NCBI RefSeq assembly: GCF_902833055.1
Contig: NZ_CADFEJ010000007.1
Span: 124,001-188,000, forward strand
DNA length: 64,000 nt
Direction of reading: 5' to 3'
Source: Burkholderia territorii
Lineage (GTDB): Bacteria > Pseudomonadota > Gammaproteobacteria > Burkholderiales > Burkholderiaceae
The notes under the pieces are model-generated. The model was not told the origin of the DNA. It saw only the letters and a list, made by a program, of their open reading frames with translations, and did not search any database. Within the stretch, counting starts at the first letter, position 1. Each line of letters begins with the position of its first letter. Both the position numbers and the translations under genes were made by a program. This document shows positions 18,708 to 31,770 of the stretch, piece after piece.

Positions 18708-21700
18708 GTGAATCACTCATTTCGATCGATATGGAGCGAAGCCGCCGGGTGCTGGATCGCGGTTGCGGAGACGGCCCGGGCGCGCGGCAAGCGTGCGGGC
18801 AGCCAATCGGCCGCAAGCCGCCGTGCCGGCCGCACGGCGATCCTCCGCTCGCCGCTGCGCGTCGCCGCGCTCGGTGCCGCGCTGGCCGCGCTGTCGGCCG
18901 GCTCGGCGTACGCGTCGACCTGCGGTAACGGCTCGGCGGTCGCAAGCGGCGGCAGTTGCGCGCTCGGCAGCGTCAGCCCGACCGTCAACGACAACCTGGC
19001 CGGTGCCACGACCGTGTCGGGCGGCGACACGGTCGGCGTGACGGGTGCATGGACCGGCGCCGCCGGCGACCCCGGCTATACGCTCACGCCGATCGGCAAT
19101 ACCACCATCGTGTCGGGCAACCCGAACCAGCCGCTGCTGTCGCTCGGCGGCAAGACGCAAAGCGTCAGCACGCCCGACACGATCACGGGCACCCATGCGG
19201 CGATCGCCACGTACAACTCGTCCGCGTTCGCCGCGTCGACGGCCGGTTCGACCAACGTGCCCGTCTACCATGACGTGAACGGCAACCAGTACGTGAACCT
19301 GCGGATCGGCACCGTCGACAACACCGGCGGCACGCTCAACGTATCGATCGGCAATCCCGCGAATGCGCCCGGCGCGCCCGGCAACGCAATCTCGATCGCG
19401 CCGAAGCAGACCGACCTCACCTTCGCGGACGGCACCGGCACGGCCAAGAGCGTCGTCAACTGGAATTCGCGCAACCAGGTCTGGCTCGGCACCGGCGACT
19501 ATCTCGCGAACGGCGGTGCCGTCGGCAATCTCCAGCTCGACGTGCCGGCCTACGCGGGCACCTTCACCGCGTTCGACGGCAGCACGTGGACCGTCACCGA
19601 CGCCGCGTCGCTCGCCGCGTACAACGACTTCCTGGTGCGCTCCATCCAGAGCGGCGCACTCGGCTCGCAGGCCGCGTACGACACCGCGTTCAGCCAGGCC
19701 GTCACGTTTTCGCAGGAAACCTTCCAGTACGCGAACCACGTGTCCGCCGGCGACAAGAACACGCTGCCGATCGATCACCTGTCGGCCATGCACGGCACCG
19801 GCGCGAAGGCGACGCTGCAGATCGGCAAGGACGGCCAGATCGACTTCCGCGGCACCGACACGATCGTGTCGAGCTCGGCCGTCCTCGCGGAAAACGGCGC
19901 GCACTTCGTCAACGACGGCCGCCTGTCGGGCGACTTCACGCTGGTGCGCCTGCTGAGCGGCGCGAGCGGCGTCAACAACGGCACGATCTCGTCCGGCTAC
20001 GCGTCCGGCGACAATGTCGACACGAGCAGCAGCGCGCCGCCCGACAACTTCGGCTTCCACGCGTACACCGAGGGCAACGGCGTGTACGCGAGCGGCACGG
20101 GCACCTCGTTCGTCAACAATGGCGTGATGAACGTCGGCGCATGGACCCTCGACGGCAACCGCCCGGACCTGCAGAACTACGCGGTGGCCGTGACGAGCGG
20201 TGCGAACGCGTCGAACGCCGGCACGATCAACGTCGGCGTCAACGCGACGACGCTCGACAGCCAGGTGATCGGCGGCTTCGCGGCCGGCGGCACGTTCACG
20301 AACGCGGCCGGCGGCACGATCTATCTCGGCCGCGCGGCCCAGTACGGGCCGGGAGCGGCGACGAACGACGTCGCGCTGGCCGCGCATTCGTACGGGATCC
20401 TGCTCGGTGCATCAGGCACGGCCAGCAACCTCGGCTCGATCGTGATCGGCTCGCAGACGCAAAACGGCGCCGGGATGGCGAGCATCGGCTCGTCGTCCGG
20501 CACGCTGCTCAATGCCGGCACGATCGCCGTGAACGGTGCGGCAGCGGGCACGCCGTTCGCCAACGTCGGCATGCTCGCGGCGAACTCGGCCGCGACCGTG
20601 ACCAACACGGGCACGATCACGCTGAACGGCGTGAACGGCATCGGCCTCATGGTGATCGGCACCGGCGCGACCGCGACGGCCGCGACGTCGACCGGCACGA
20701 TCAACGTGGCCGGCGGTCTCGATCCGGCGTCGGACACGCGCAACTACGGCGTGTGGGCGGAAGGGCCGCGTGCGAAGGCCACGGTCGACGGCGCGCTCAA
20801 CCTGACCGGCAACGGCGCGATCGGCGTCCATGCGCGCTCGGGCGCGACGATCAACGTCGGTGCCAACGCCGTGCCCGCCTTCATGTCGGGGACGAACCAG
20901 ATCGGCTTCTACGCATACGGCGCCGGCTCGACGATCAACGTCGCCGCGCGGCACCTGAGCGTCGACACCGACGATTCGACGCTGTTCCGCATCGCGGGCG
21001 GCGCGACCTATACGGGCGCGTCGGCGGCCGGCACGCTGACGACCGACGTGAACGGCCAGCGCGCGCGCGGCGTACTCGCAACGGGTGCCGGCACGACGTT
21101 GTCCACCGGCCACGCCACGTACAACGTCAACGGCGCGAACGGCATCGCCGTCGCGGTCGAAGGCGGGGCAACGGGCACGATCGACTCGGGCGCAACCATC
21201 GACCTGAATGCGGCCGGCGCGACCGCGGGCACCGTCGACGGCCAGGCGCACGCCCTCACCGGCGCGAACGCGGGGACGCCGGTCGCGACGACGCTGACCA
21301 ACAACGCGGCGGTCGCATCGTCGACGGCCGGCGTGACGGGCTTCGTCGCGCAAAACCTCGGCACGCTCGAGAACCGCAATACGGTGCTGCTGACCGGCGC
21401 CGGCTCGACCGGCGTCGTGGTCGGCACGCTCGGCACGGTGAACAACGCGTCGGCGATTCGCGTATCCAACGGCACCGGCGCGCTCGTGCAGGGCGCGTCG
21501 GCAACGCTGGCCAACGCGGGCACGATCGAGGCCGACGACGGCATCGCCGGCGTGCACCTCACGGGCAGCGGCGCGTCGGTTGCCTTGTCGGGCGCGGGCA
21601 CCGTCGTCGCGAACGGAAGCGCCGACGGCGTGCTGATCGACTCGACCGTGTCGGGCGGCGGCATCGCAGCCGGCGCGACGTCGATCGCCGCGGGCGGCAC

Positions 21701-23960
21701 CGGCAAGGGCATCGACAACCTTGGCACCAGCACGACGATCGTGCTGTCGGGCACGCAGATCGGCACGACCGGCAACGGCGCCGACGGGCTGTCGTCGACG
21801 GGCGCCGGCGCACGCATCGCAACCGATGCGGCAACCGCCGTGCGCACTGCCGGCGACAACGCGCGCGGCCTGTTCGTGACGGGTGCGGATTCGACGCTGG
21901 CCGCCAACGGCACGACCGTCGCGACGACGGGCGCGGGCGCGCATGCGGTCGTCGCCGGCAGCGGCGCGACCGCGCTGCTGTCGGGCGTGAAGGTTTCGAC
22001 GGCGGGCGCGGCGGCCGATGGCGTCGTCGCGCAAAACGGCGGGCGCATCGGCGACACGGGTTCGTCGATCGCGAGCGCGGCCGGCAACGGCGCGACGGTC
22101 GACGGCGGCGGCGTGCTCGCACTGACCGGCACGACGCTCAAGGGCGCGACGGCCGGCGTGCTGAGCACCGACACGCTCGGGACCGGCGCGACGAGCGCGG
22201 TGCTCGTCGACGGCGGCAGCGTCGCGTCCGTCGCCGGGCCGGCGTTCGCCGCGCGCGGCGGCACGGCCGACATCGCGGTGCGCAACGGCACCGTCGTGAC
22301 GGCCGGCAACGGCACGCTGCTGGATCTCGCGAACGGCAGCACCGCGACCTTCACCGCATCGGCCGTGAATCTCGCCGGCGACATCGTGTCCGACGCGTCG
22401 AGCACGGGCAACGTGTTCCTGACGAACGGCACGACCCTCACCGGCAAGATCGACCCGGTCGCGCTGAACGTCGACGCCACGAGCATGTGGCACATGACGG
22501 GCAGCTCCGTGCTGAGCAGCCTGAACAACGCGGGTCTGGTCGCATTCGCCGCGCCGTCCGGCGCGCCGACGGCGGCAGGCAGCTACCGGACGCTGACGAC
22601 CGGCAGTTACGTCGGCAACGGCGGCACGATCGCGCTGAACACTTTCCTCGGCGCCGACGCATCGCCGACCGATCGGCTGATCGTGAACGGCGGCACCGCG
22701 ACCGGCACGACGGGGCTGAAGATCGCGAACACGGCCGGCACCGGCGCACAGACCACGGGCGACGGGATTCCGGTGGTCGTCACGGCCAACGGCGGCACGA
22801 CTGCCGCATCGGCATTCCATCTCGCGGGCCCGGTGCAGGCCGGCGCATACGAATACCGGCTCTACCGCGGCGGCCAGAGCGACGCGAACGGCTGGTACCT
22901 GCGCTCGCAGCTCGATCCGACGGATCCCGGCGATCCGGTCCATCCGTCGGGCGGCGGCGATGGCGGCGGAAACGGCAACGGTGGCAATCTCGCCTATCGT
23001 CCGGGCGTTGCAGGCTATGCGATGACGCCGCTGCTGAACGCGGACTACGGCTTCTCGACGCTCGGCAAGCTGCACGAGCGCGTCGGCGACATCTACAACC
23101 TCGAGAAGCAGGCGCCGGGCAACCGCGACGGCGTGTGGGGCCGCATCGGCGGGCAGAGCCTCGATGCGAACGCGGGCCGCTTCGCGGCCGACGAGCGCAC
23201 GTTCTTCGCGCAATTCGGCAAGGACTGGACGCTCGACCAGGCACCGGCCGGCGGCAGCACGCATGCGGGCGTGACGGCAAGCATCGGCATCGCGAACGCG
23301 AGCTTCAGCGACATGGCACGCGCCGGCACGCCGGGACTGTCGACGTCGACAGGCTCGGTCGAGATGCACGCGCAGAGCATCGGCGGCTACTGGACGCGCT
23401 ATCTGGCCGACGGCACCTACTTCGACAGCGTCGGCCAGGTCACGCACTACGGCAACCGCTATCGCGATGGCTACGGCAACGACGCATCGCAGAACGGCTT
23501 CGGCATCGCGCTGTCGCAGGAGGTCGGCAAGCCGTTCGGGATCGGCGGCACGCCGATCGCGGTCGAGCCGCAGGCGCAGCTGATGTATCAGTACCTGAAG
23601 CTGAACGGCTTCAACGACAACGTGTCGGCCGTGTCGGGCACGACGAGCAATGCGTTGCGCGGCCGCGTCGGCGTGCGCATCTTCCGGCCGAACCTCGACG
23701 CGAACGCGGGCGGCGGCGCCGCGACGCCGTACTTCACGGCCGACGTGCTGCACGACTTCCTGTCGCCGGGGCAGACCGTGGTCGGCGGCACGCCGTTCGC
23801 AACGCACCTGGGCCGCACGTGGTACGAGCTCGGCCTTGGCGTGACCGCGGGCTTCGGCAAGTCGGGCGAGTTGTACGCGAACGTGAAATACGCGCGCAAC
23901 ATCGGCGGCGATTACCGGCGCGGCGTCACCGGCCAGGCCGGCTACCGCTACAGCTGGTAA
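18708..23960 (+). CDS. Autotransporter (type V secretion) with ESPR signal
   Basis: The 1750-residue protein is a classical monomeric autotransporter. Residues 1-69 are an extended signal peptide: the conserved ESPR (NHSFRSIWSEAAGCWIAVAE, then TARARGK), a basic stretch and a hydrophobic core ending in SAYA, with cleavage expected after residue 69. Residues 70-1400 form a low-complexity Gly/Ala/Thr/Asn passenger of short repeats typical of a right-handed beta-helix, with only two cysteines, at 72 and 84. A Pro/Gly-rich linker spans about 1403-1426. The beta-barrel begins at VWGRIGGQSLDANAGR (about 1475) and ends YRYSW with a terminal aromatic residue. The start is GTG at 18708, preceded by AGAGGGG; this fits the ESPR exactly, and an upstream ATG at 18651 would spoil it. 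Adhesin or biofilm functions are usual for such proteins, but none is proven here. Confidence 0.92.
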   Translation: MNHSFRSIWSEAAGCWIAVAETARARGKRAGSQSAASRRAGRTAILRSPLRVAALGAALAALSAGSAYASTCGNGSAVASGGSCALGSVSPTVNDNLAGATTVSGGDTVGVTGAWTGAAGDPGYTLTPIGNTTIVSGNPNQPLLSLGGKTQSVSTPDTITGTHAAIATYNSSAFAASTAGSTNVPVYHDVNGNQYVNLRIGTVDNTGGTLNVSIGNPANAPGAPGNAISIAPKQTDLTFADGTGTAKSVVNWNSRNQVWLGTGDYLANGGAVGNLQLDVPAYAGTFTAFDGSTWTVTDAASLAAYNDFLVRSIQSGALGSQAAYDTAFSQAVTFSQETFQYANHVSAGDKNTLPIDHLSAMHGTGAKATLQIGKDGQIDFRGTDTIVSSSAVLAENGAHFVNDGRLSGDFTLVRLLSGASGVNNGTISSGYASGDNVDTSSSAPPDNFGFHAYTEGNGVYASGTGTSFVNNGVMNVGAWTLDGNRPDLQNYAVAVTSGANASNAGTINVGVNATTLDSQVIGGFAAGGTFTNAAGGTIYLGRAAQYGPGAATNDVALAAHSYGILLGASGTASNLGSIVIGSQTQNGAGMASIGSSSGTLLNAGTIAVNGAAAGTPFANVGMLAANSAATVTNTGTITLNGVNGIGLMVIGTGATATAATSTGTINVAGGLDPASDTRNYGVWAEGPRAKATVDGALNLTGNGAIGVHARSGATINVGANAVPAFMSGTNQIGFYAYGAGSTINVAARHLSVDTDDSTLFRIAGGATYTGASAAGTLTTDVNGQRARGVLATGAGTTLSTGHATYNVNGANGIAVAVEGGATGTIDSGATIDLNAAGATAGTVDGQAHALTGANAGTPVATTLTNNAAVASSTAGVTGFVAQNLGTLENRNTVLLTGAGSTGVVVGTLGTVNNASAIRVSNGTGALVQGASATLANAGTIEADDGIAGVHLTGSGASVALSGAGTVVANGSADGVLIDSTVSGGGIAAGATSIAAGGTGKGIDNLGTSTTIVLSGTQIGTTGNGADGLSSTGAGARIATDAATAVRTAGDNARGLFVTGADSTLAANGTTVATTGAGAHAVVAGSGATALLSGVKVSTAGAAADGVVAQNGGRIGDTGSSIASAAGNGATVDGGGVLALTGTTLKGATAGVLSTDTLGTGATSAVLVDGGSVASVAGPAFAARGGTADIAVRNGTVVTAGNGTLLDLANGSTATFTASAVNLAGDIVSDASSTGNVFLTNGTTLTGKIDPVALNVDATSMWHMTGSSVLSSLNNAGLVAFAAPSGAPTAAGSYRTLTTGSYVGNGGTIALNTFLGADASPTDRLIVNGGTATGTTGLKIANTAGTGAQTTGDGIPVVVTANGGTTAASAFHLAGPVQAGAYEYRLYRGGQSDANGWYLRSQLDPTDPGDPVHPSGGGDGGGNGNGGNLAYRPGVAGYAMTPLLNADYGFSTLGKLHERVGDIYNLEKQAPGNRDGVWGRIGGQSLDANAGRFAADERTFFAQFGKDWTLDQAPAGGSTHAGVTASIGIANASFSDMARAGTPGLSTSTGSVEMHAQSIGGYWTRYLADGTYFDSVGQVTHYGNRYRDGYGNDASQNGFGIALSQEVGKPFGIGGTPIAVEPQAQLMYQYLKLNGFNDNVSAVSGTTSNALRGRVGVRIFRPNLDANAGGGAATPYFTADVLHDFLSPGQTVVGGTPFATHLGRTWYELGLGVTAGFGKSGELYANVKYARNIGGDYRRGVTGQAGYRYSW

Positions 23961-24032
23961 CGCGCGGTGCCGGGATCCGTCCGCCGCCAGCCGCGGCCGA
24001 CGGGCAGCCGGCGACGGGCAACCGGCGAAAAA

Positions 24033-24060
24033 AAACGCCCGGCGCTCGGCCGGGCGGTTT
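24033..24060 (-). terminator. Terminator of the gltIJKL operon
   Basis: A GC-rich stem (AAACGCCCGGC with GCCGGGCGGTTT, one bulge) has an eight-A run on its left. Read on the minus strand, this is a stem followed by U, 39 bp after the gltL stop. It could also slow transcription out of the autotransporter gene. Confidence 0.85.
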
Positions 24061-24098
24061 CGCTTCCCGCGTGCGCGAAGCGCGCGACGCGACATCAC

Positions 24099-24824
24099 TC
24101 AGTGCAGGATCTTCGCGAGAAAGTCCTTCGCGCGATCCGACTTCGGATTCGAGAAGAAATCGTCCTTGCGGTCGTCCTCGACGATGGCGCCCTTGTCCAT
24201 GAAGATCACGCGATGGGCGACCTTCTTCGCGAAGCCCATTTCGTGCGTGACGACCATCATCGTCATCCCTTCCTGCGCGAGCTCCACCATCACGTCGAGC
24301 ACCTCGTTGATCATCTCCGGATCGAGCGCGGACGTCGGTTCGTCGAACAGCATCGCGATCGGATCCATCGACAGTGCGCGCGCGATCGCGACCCGCTGCT
24401 GCTGGCCGCCCGACAGCTGGCCCGGAAACTTGTGCGCATGCGCCTTCAGGCCGACGCGATCGAGCAGCTTCATGCCCTTCTCGGTCGCTTCGTCCTTGCC
24501 GCGGCCGAGCACCTTGATCTGCGCGAGCGTGAGGTTCTCGGTGATCGACAGGTGCGGGAACAGCTCGAAGTGCTGGAACACCATCCCGACCTTCGAGCGC
24601 AGCTTCGACAGGTTCGTCTTCCTGTCGCCGACCGACTGGCCGTTCACGAGGATCTCGCCCTGCTGGAACGGCTCCAGGCCGTTCACGGTCTTGATCAGCG
24701 TGGATTTACCCGAGCCGGACGGACCGCACACGACCACCACCTCGCCTTTCTTGACCTCGGTCGTGCAGTCAGTGAGGACCTGAAACTGGCCGTACCACTT
24801 CGAAACGTTCTTGATGGAAATCAT
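24099..24824 (-). CDS. gltL: Glutamate/aspartate ABC transporter ATP-binding protein
   Basis: This 241-residue ATPase powers the Glu/Asp importer. Walker A is GPSGSGKST at 34-42, the Q-loop is in [12 protein letters not shown], the ABC signature is LSGGQQQR, Walker B is [11 protein letters not shown], and the switch histidine is in VVTHEMGF. It belongs to the polar amino-acid (HisP/GlnQ/GltL) subfamily. The ATG overlaps the gltK stop (ATGA), so the operon is read gltI-gltJ-gltK-gltL. Confidence 0.95.
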   Translation of the reverse strand: MISIKNVSKWYGQFQVLTDCTTEVKKGEVVVVCGPSGSGKSTLIKTVNGLEPFQQGEILVNGQSVGDRKTNLSKLRSKVGMVFQHFELFPHLSITENLTLAQIKVLGRGKDEATEKGMKLLDRVGLKAHAHKFPGQLSGGQQQRVAIARALSMDPIAMLFDEPTSALDPEMINEVLDVMVELAQEGMTMMVVTHEMGFAKKVAHRVIFMDKGAIVEDDRKDDFFSNPKSDRAKDFLAKILH

Positions 24825-25498
24825 CTTGTGACCTTTTTCTGGAGACCCTTGACGACAGCAGACGCCAACGAGCAAATCACGAAATAGCATGCACCCGCGA
24901 ACAGGACCATCTCGACGGTCGTGCCGTCGCGATCGCCGATGTTGGCGGCCGTGCGGAAGAAGTCCGCGAGACTGATCACGTACACGAGCGACGTGTCCTG
25001 GAACAGGACGATCGCCTGCGTGAGCAGCAGCGGCACCATCGCGCGGAACGCCTGCGGCAGGATCACGAGGCGCATGGCCTGCCCGTAGTTCATGCCGAGC
25101 GCGAACGCGGCGTTCACCTGCCCGCGCGGCACCGCCTGGATACCGGCGCGGATGATCTCGGAATAATACGCGGCTTCGAACAGCGAGAACGCGACCATCG
25201 CCGATGCAAGCCGGATGTCGATCGTCGGCGACAGCCCGAGCACGCCCTGCAGCACCTGCGGCACGATCAGGAAGAACCACAACAGCACCATCACGAGCGG
25301 GATCGAGCGAAACACCGTGACGTAGCCCTTCGCGAACCACGCGAGCGGCTTCACGCCGGACAGCCGCATCAGCGCGAGCAACGTGCCCCAGACGATGCCG
25401 ACGACGATCGCGATCAGCGTGATCTTGAACGTGACGATCGCGCCCGACCACAGCGTCGGTATCGCGCCGGGAATACTACTCCAGTCGAACTGATGCAT
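24821..25498 (-). CDS. gltK: Glutamate/aspartate ABC transporter permease GltK
   Basis: The 225-residue membrane protein has about five transmembrane helices. Its EAA-type coupling loop reads [20 protein letters not shown], then LGMNYGQAM, which contacts the ATPase. It begins [17 protein letters not shown]. Its start shares one base with the gltJ stop and its stop overlaps the gltL start, so all three proteins are translationally coupled. Confidence 0.94.
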   Translation of the reverse strand: MHQFDWSSIPGAIPTLWSGAIVTFKITLIAIVVGIVWGTLLALMRLSGVKPLAWFAKGYVTVFRSIPLVMVLLWFFLIVPQVLQGVLGLSPTIDIRLASAMVAFSLFEAAYYSEIIRAGIQAVPRGQVNAAFALGMNYGQAMRLVILPQAFRAMVPLLLTQAIVLFQDTSLVYVISLADFFRTAANIGDRDGTTVEMVLFAGACYFVICSLASAVVKGLQKKVTR

Positions 25499-26244
25499 CA
25501 CTTGCCTCCGATGTAGCCGGGCAGCCGCGTGCGGCCTTCGATCCAGCGCATGAACGCCATCACGACGAGGTTGATGACCACGTACGCGAGCGTCACCGCG
25601 ATGAACGACTCGTAGGTCTGCGCGGTGTAGTCGACGAGCTGGCGCGCCTGCGCGGACAGATCGAGCAGGCCGATCGTCGACGCGACCGCCGAGTTCTTGA
25701 AGATGTTCAGGAATTCGGACGTGAGCGGCGGCACGATGATCCGGTATGCAACGGGCAGCAGCACGTAGCGGTACGTCTGCCATTGCGTGAAGCCCATCGC
25801 GAGGCCGGCCGCGCGCTGGCCCTTCGGCAGCGCGTTGATCCCCGAGCGCACCTGTTCGCACACGCGCGCGCCGGTGAACAGGCCGAGACAGACGATCGAC
25901 GCGGTGAAGAACTGCGTGCCGGGCGGTAACTGCTTGATCCAGGTGCCGATCGACGCGGGCAGCAGTTCGGGCACGACGAGGTACCAGATGAAGAACTGCA
26001 CGATCAGCGGAATGTTCCGGAAGATCGACACGTACACGGTGCCGATCGCGGACAGCCATTTGTTCGGCACCGTGCGCAGCACGCCGAACAGCGAGCCGAC
26101 GATCAGCGCGATGACCCAGGCGACGAGCGACACTTCGATCGTCACCCAGAAGCCGGACATCAGCCATCCGAAATAAGTCGTCGGCTCGCCGGTCGAGACG
26201 GGGCTCAGGAAGATGCCCCAGTTCCAGTGGTAAGACATGGGCAA
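25498..26244 (-). CDS. gltJ: Glutamate/aspartate ABC transporter permease GltJ
   Basis: The 248-residue inner-membrane permease carries the coupling motif [18 protein letters not shown], then [11 protein letters not shown], and several hydrophobic helices. Its N-terminal segment ([12 protein letters not shown]) precedes the first helix, as in E. coli GltJ. It is separated from gltI by a 78-bp spacer containing a terminator-like hairpin, so it is probably expressed less than the binding protein. Confidence 0.94.
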   Translation of the reverse strand: MPMSYHWNWGIFLSPVSTGEPTTYFGWLMSGFWVTIEVSLVAWVIALIVGSLFGVLRTVPNKWLSAIGTVYVSIFRNIPLIVQFFIWYLVVPELLPASIGTWIKQLPPGTQFFTASIVCLGLFTGARVCEQVRSGINALPKGQRAAGLAMGFTQWQTYRYVLLPVAYRIIVPPLTSEFLNIFKNSAVASTIGLLDLSAQARQLVDYTAQTYESFIAVTLAYVVINLVVMAFMRWIEGRTRLPGYIGGK

Positions 26245-26258
26245 GACTCCAGCAAAAA

Positions 26259-26289
26259 GAAACGGAAGAAGCGTGGCCTCTTCCGTTTC
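26259..26289 (-). terminator. Attenuator-like hairpin between gltI and gltJ
   Basis: An 11-bp perfect stem (GAAACGGAAGA with TCTTCCGTTTC) with a 9-nt loop is followed on the minus strand by five T. It resembles a partial terminator or 3' stabiliser of gltI mRNA, which would raise binding protein relative to permease. Confidence 0.75.
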
Positions 26290-26322
26290 AGTAGCGTCAT
26301 TTCTGCTTCAACGGCCGCTTGG

Positions 26323-27216
26323 TCAGTCGAGCGCCTTGTCGTTCGGGTTCGCGTACAGCTTCTTCATCGAATCGGACAGCGGGAAGTTCAGGTTGAGGCC
26401 CTTCGGCGGGATCGGGTTCTCGAACCACTTCGCGTAGATCTTCGCGGCTTCGCCCGACTTCTCGACTTGCGAGATCGCATCGTCGACGACCTTCTTGAAG
26501 TCGGCGTCGCCCTTGCGCATCATGCAGCCGTATGCCTCTTCCGACTGCGGCGTGCCGACGATCACCCACTCGCCCGGCTGCTTCGCCTTCGCGCGCTCGC
26601 CCGCGAGCAGCGCGTCGTCCATCATGAACGCGACCGCGCGGCCCGATTCCAGCGTGTTGAACGAGTCGCCGTGGTCCTTCGCGCTGATGATGTTCATGCC
26701 GAGCTGCTTGTCGTTGTTCATCTTGCGCAGCAGGCGCTCGGACGTCGTGCCGGCCGTGGTCACGACCGTCTTGCCCTTCAGGTCGCCGAAGTCCTTCACG
26801 CCGGAATCCTTCTTCGTCATCAGGCGCGTGCCGATCACGAAGATCGTGTCGGAGAACGCGGCCTGCTGCTGACGCTCGACGTTGTTGGTCGTCGAGCCGC
26901 ACTCGATGTCGACCGTGCCGTTCTGCACGAGCGGGATGCGGTTCTGCGACGTCACCGGGATGTTCTTCACCTGCAGGTTCGGCAGGTTCAGCTTCTTCTT
27001 CACCGCGTCCACGATCTTCATCTGGAATTCGCGCGAATAACCGACGACCTGCTGGTTCTGGTCATAGTAGGAGAACGGAATCGACGATTCGCGGTGGCCC
27101 AGCGCGATCACGCCCGTGTCCTTGATCTTCTTCAGCGTGCCGGTCTCCTGTGCATGCGCGCCGCTCGCGAACGCGCAAAGCGCCGCGACCATCAGGACTG
27201 CCTTCTGGTATTTCAT
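26323..27216 (-). CDS. gltI: Glutamate/aspartate periplasmic binding protein
   Basis: The 297-residue solute-binding protein starts MKYQKAVLMVAALCAFASGA and is exported, with cleavage expected after AHA. Typical segments are RESSIPFSYYD, VGYSREF, and DIECGSTTNNVERQ, which carries ligand-binding residues. I chose the ATG at 27216 because AAGGAG lies 9 bp upstream; the ATG three codons earlier sits too near that site. It is the first gene of gltIJKL and lies downstream of gdhA in the same direction, linking glutamate uptake and glutamate dehydrogenation. Confidence 0.95.
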   Translation of the reverse strand: MKYQKAVLMVAALCAFASGAHAQETGTLKKIKDTGVIALGHRESSIPFSYYDQNQQVVGYSREFQMKIVDAVKKKLNLPNLQVKNIPVTSQNRIPLVQNGTVDIECGSTTNNVERQQQAAFSDTIFVIGTRLMTKKDSGVKDFGDLKGKTVVTTAGTTSERLLRKMNNDKQLGMNIISAKDHGDSFNTLESGRAVAFMMDDALLAGERAKAKQPGEWVIVGTPQSEEAYGCMMRKGDADFKKVVDDAISQVEKSGEAAKIYAKWFENPIPPKGLNLNFPLSDSMKKLYANPNDKALD

Positions 27217-27360
27217 TTTGGTCATCTCCTTGGCTAAAACCCGCGCCAGTGTATCAAAGTAATATTTTTGAAAGTACTGGTTGTTTACCGCACTACGAAT
27301 CGTCGTGTACGAAGCCGTCCTCCCGGCTTCGGGCGCCCTCTCGCGGCGCCTGAATGCACA

Positions 27361-27392
27361 CGCGGGCGATGCCGGATTCGGCACCGCCCGCG
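27361..27392. other. Stem-loop between gdhA and gltI
   Basis: An 8-bp stem (CGCGGGCG with CGCCCGCG), one mismatch, a further 5-bp stem (TGCCG with CGGCA) and a 4-nt loop lie in the 251-bp gdhA-gltI gap. No T-run follows on either strand, so it is not a clear terminator. It may be a Rho-dependent pause site or a 3'-end protector of gdhA mRNA. Confidence 0.5.
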
Positions 27393-27467
27393 AGGGTTCA
27401 TGCATGCAATCGGGTGGATTGCGTCATGCTTTCGTCATAGTCGGCCGATCGAATCGGCAACGACCGA

Positions 27468-31687
<4,220 letters not shown>

Positions 31688-31705
31688 GCGCCGCCGCGCC
31701 AACGC

Positions 31706-31739
31706 AAAACGCCCGATGCATCGCGCATCGGGCGTTTTT
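31706..31739. terminator. Bidirectional terminator after purB
   Basis: A 13-bp stem (AAACGCCCGATGC with GCATCGGGCGTTT) and a 5-nt loop are followed by T on the right and preceded by A on the left. It is shared by purB and the convergent oxidoreductase gene. Confidence 0.93.
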
Positions 31740-31770
31740 GTTTGTCGGGCCGACGATCGGCGCCGCCCGA

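Noticed and set aside
19586..24202. Very long alternate frames inside the autotransporter gene (1538 codons on the plus strand, over 1200 on the minus strand)
   Set aside because: Their composition is strongly skewed to arginine or valine/arginine, and they mirror the repeat structure of the true frame, which has an ESPR signal and a beta-barrel.
27361..27392. Hairpin after gdhA as an intrinsic terminator
   Set aside because: No T-run follows on the gdhA strand. It is kept only as an unexplained stem-loop.
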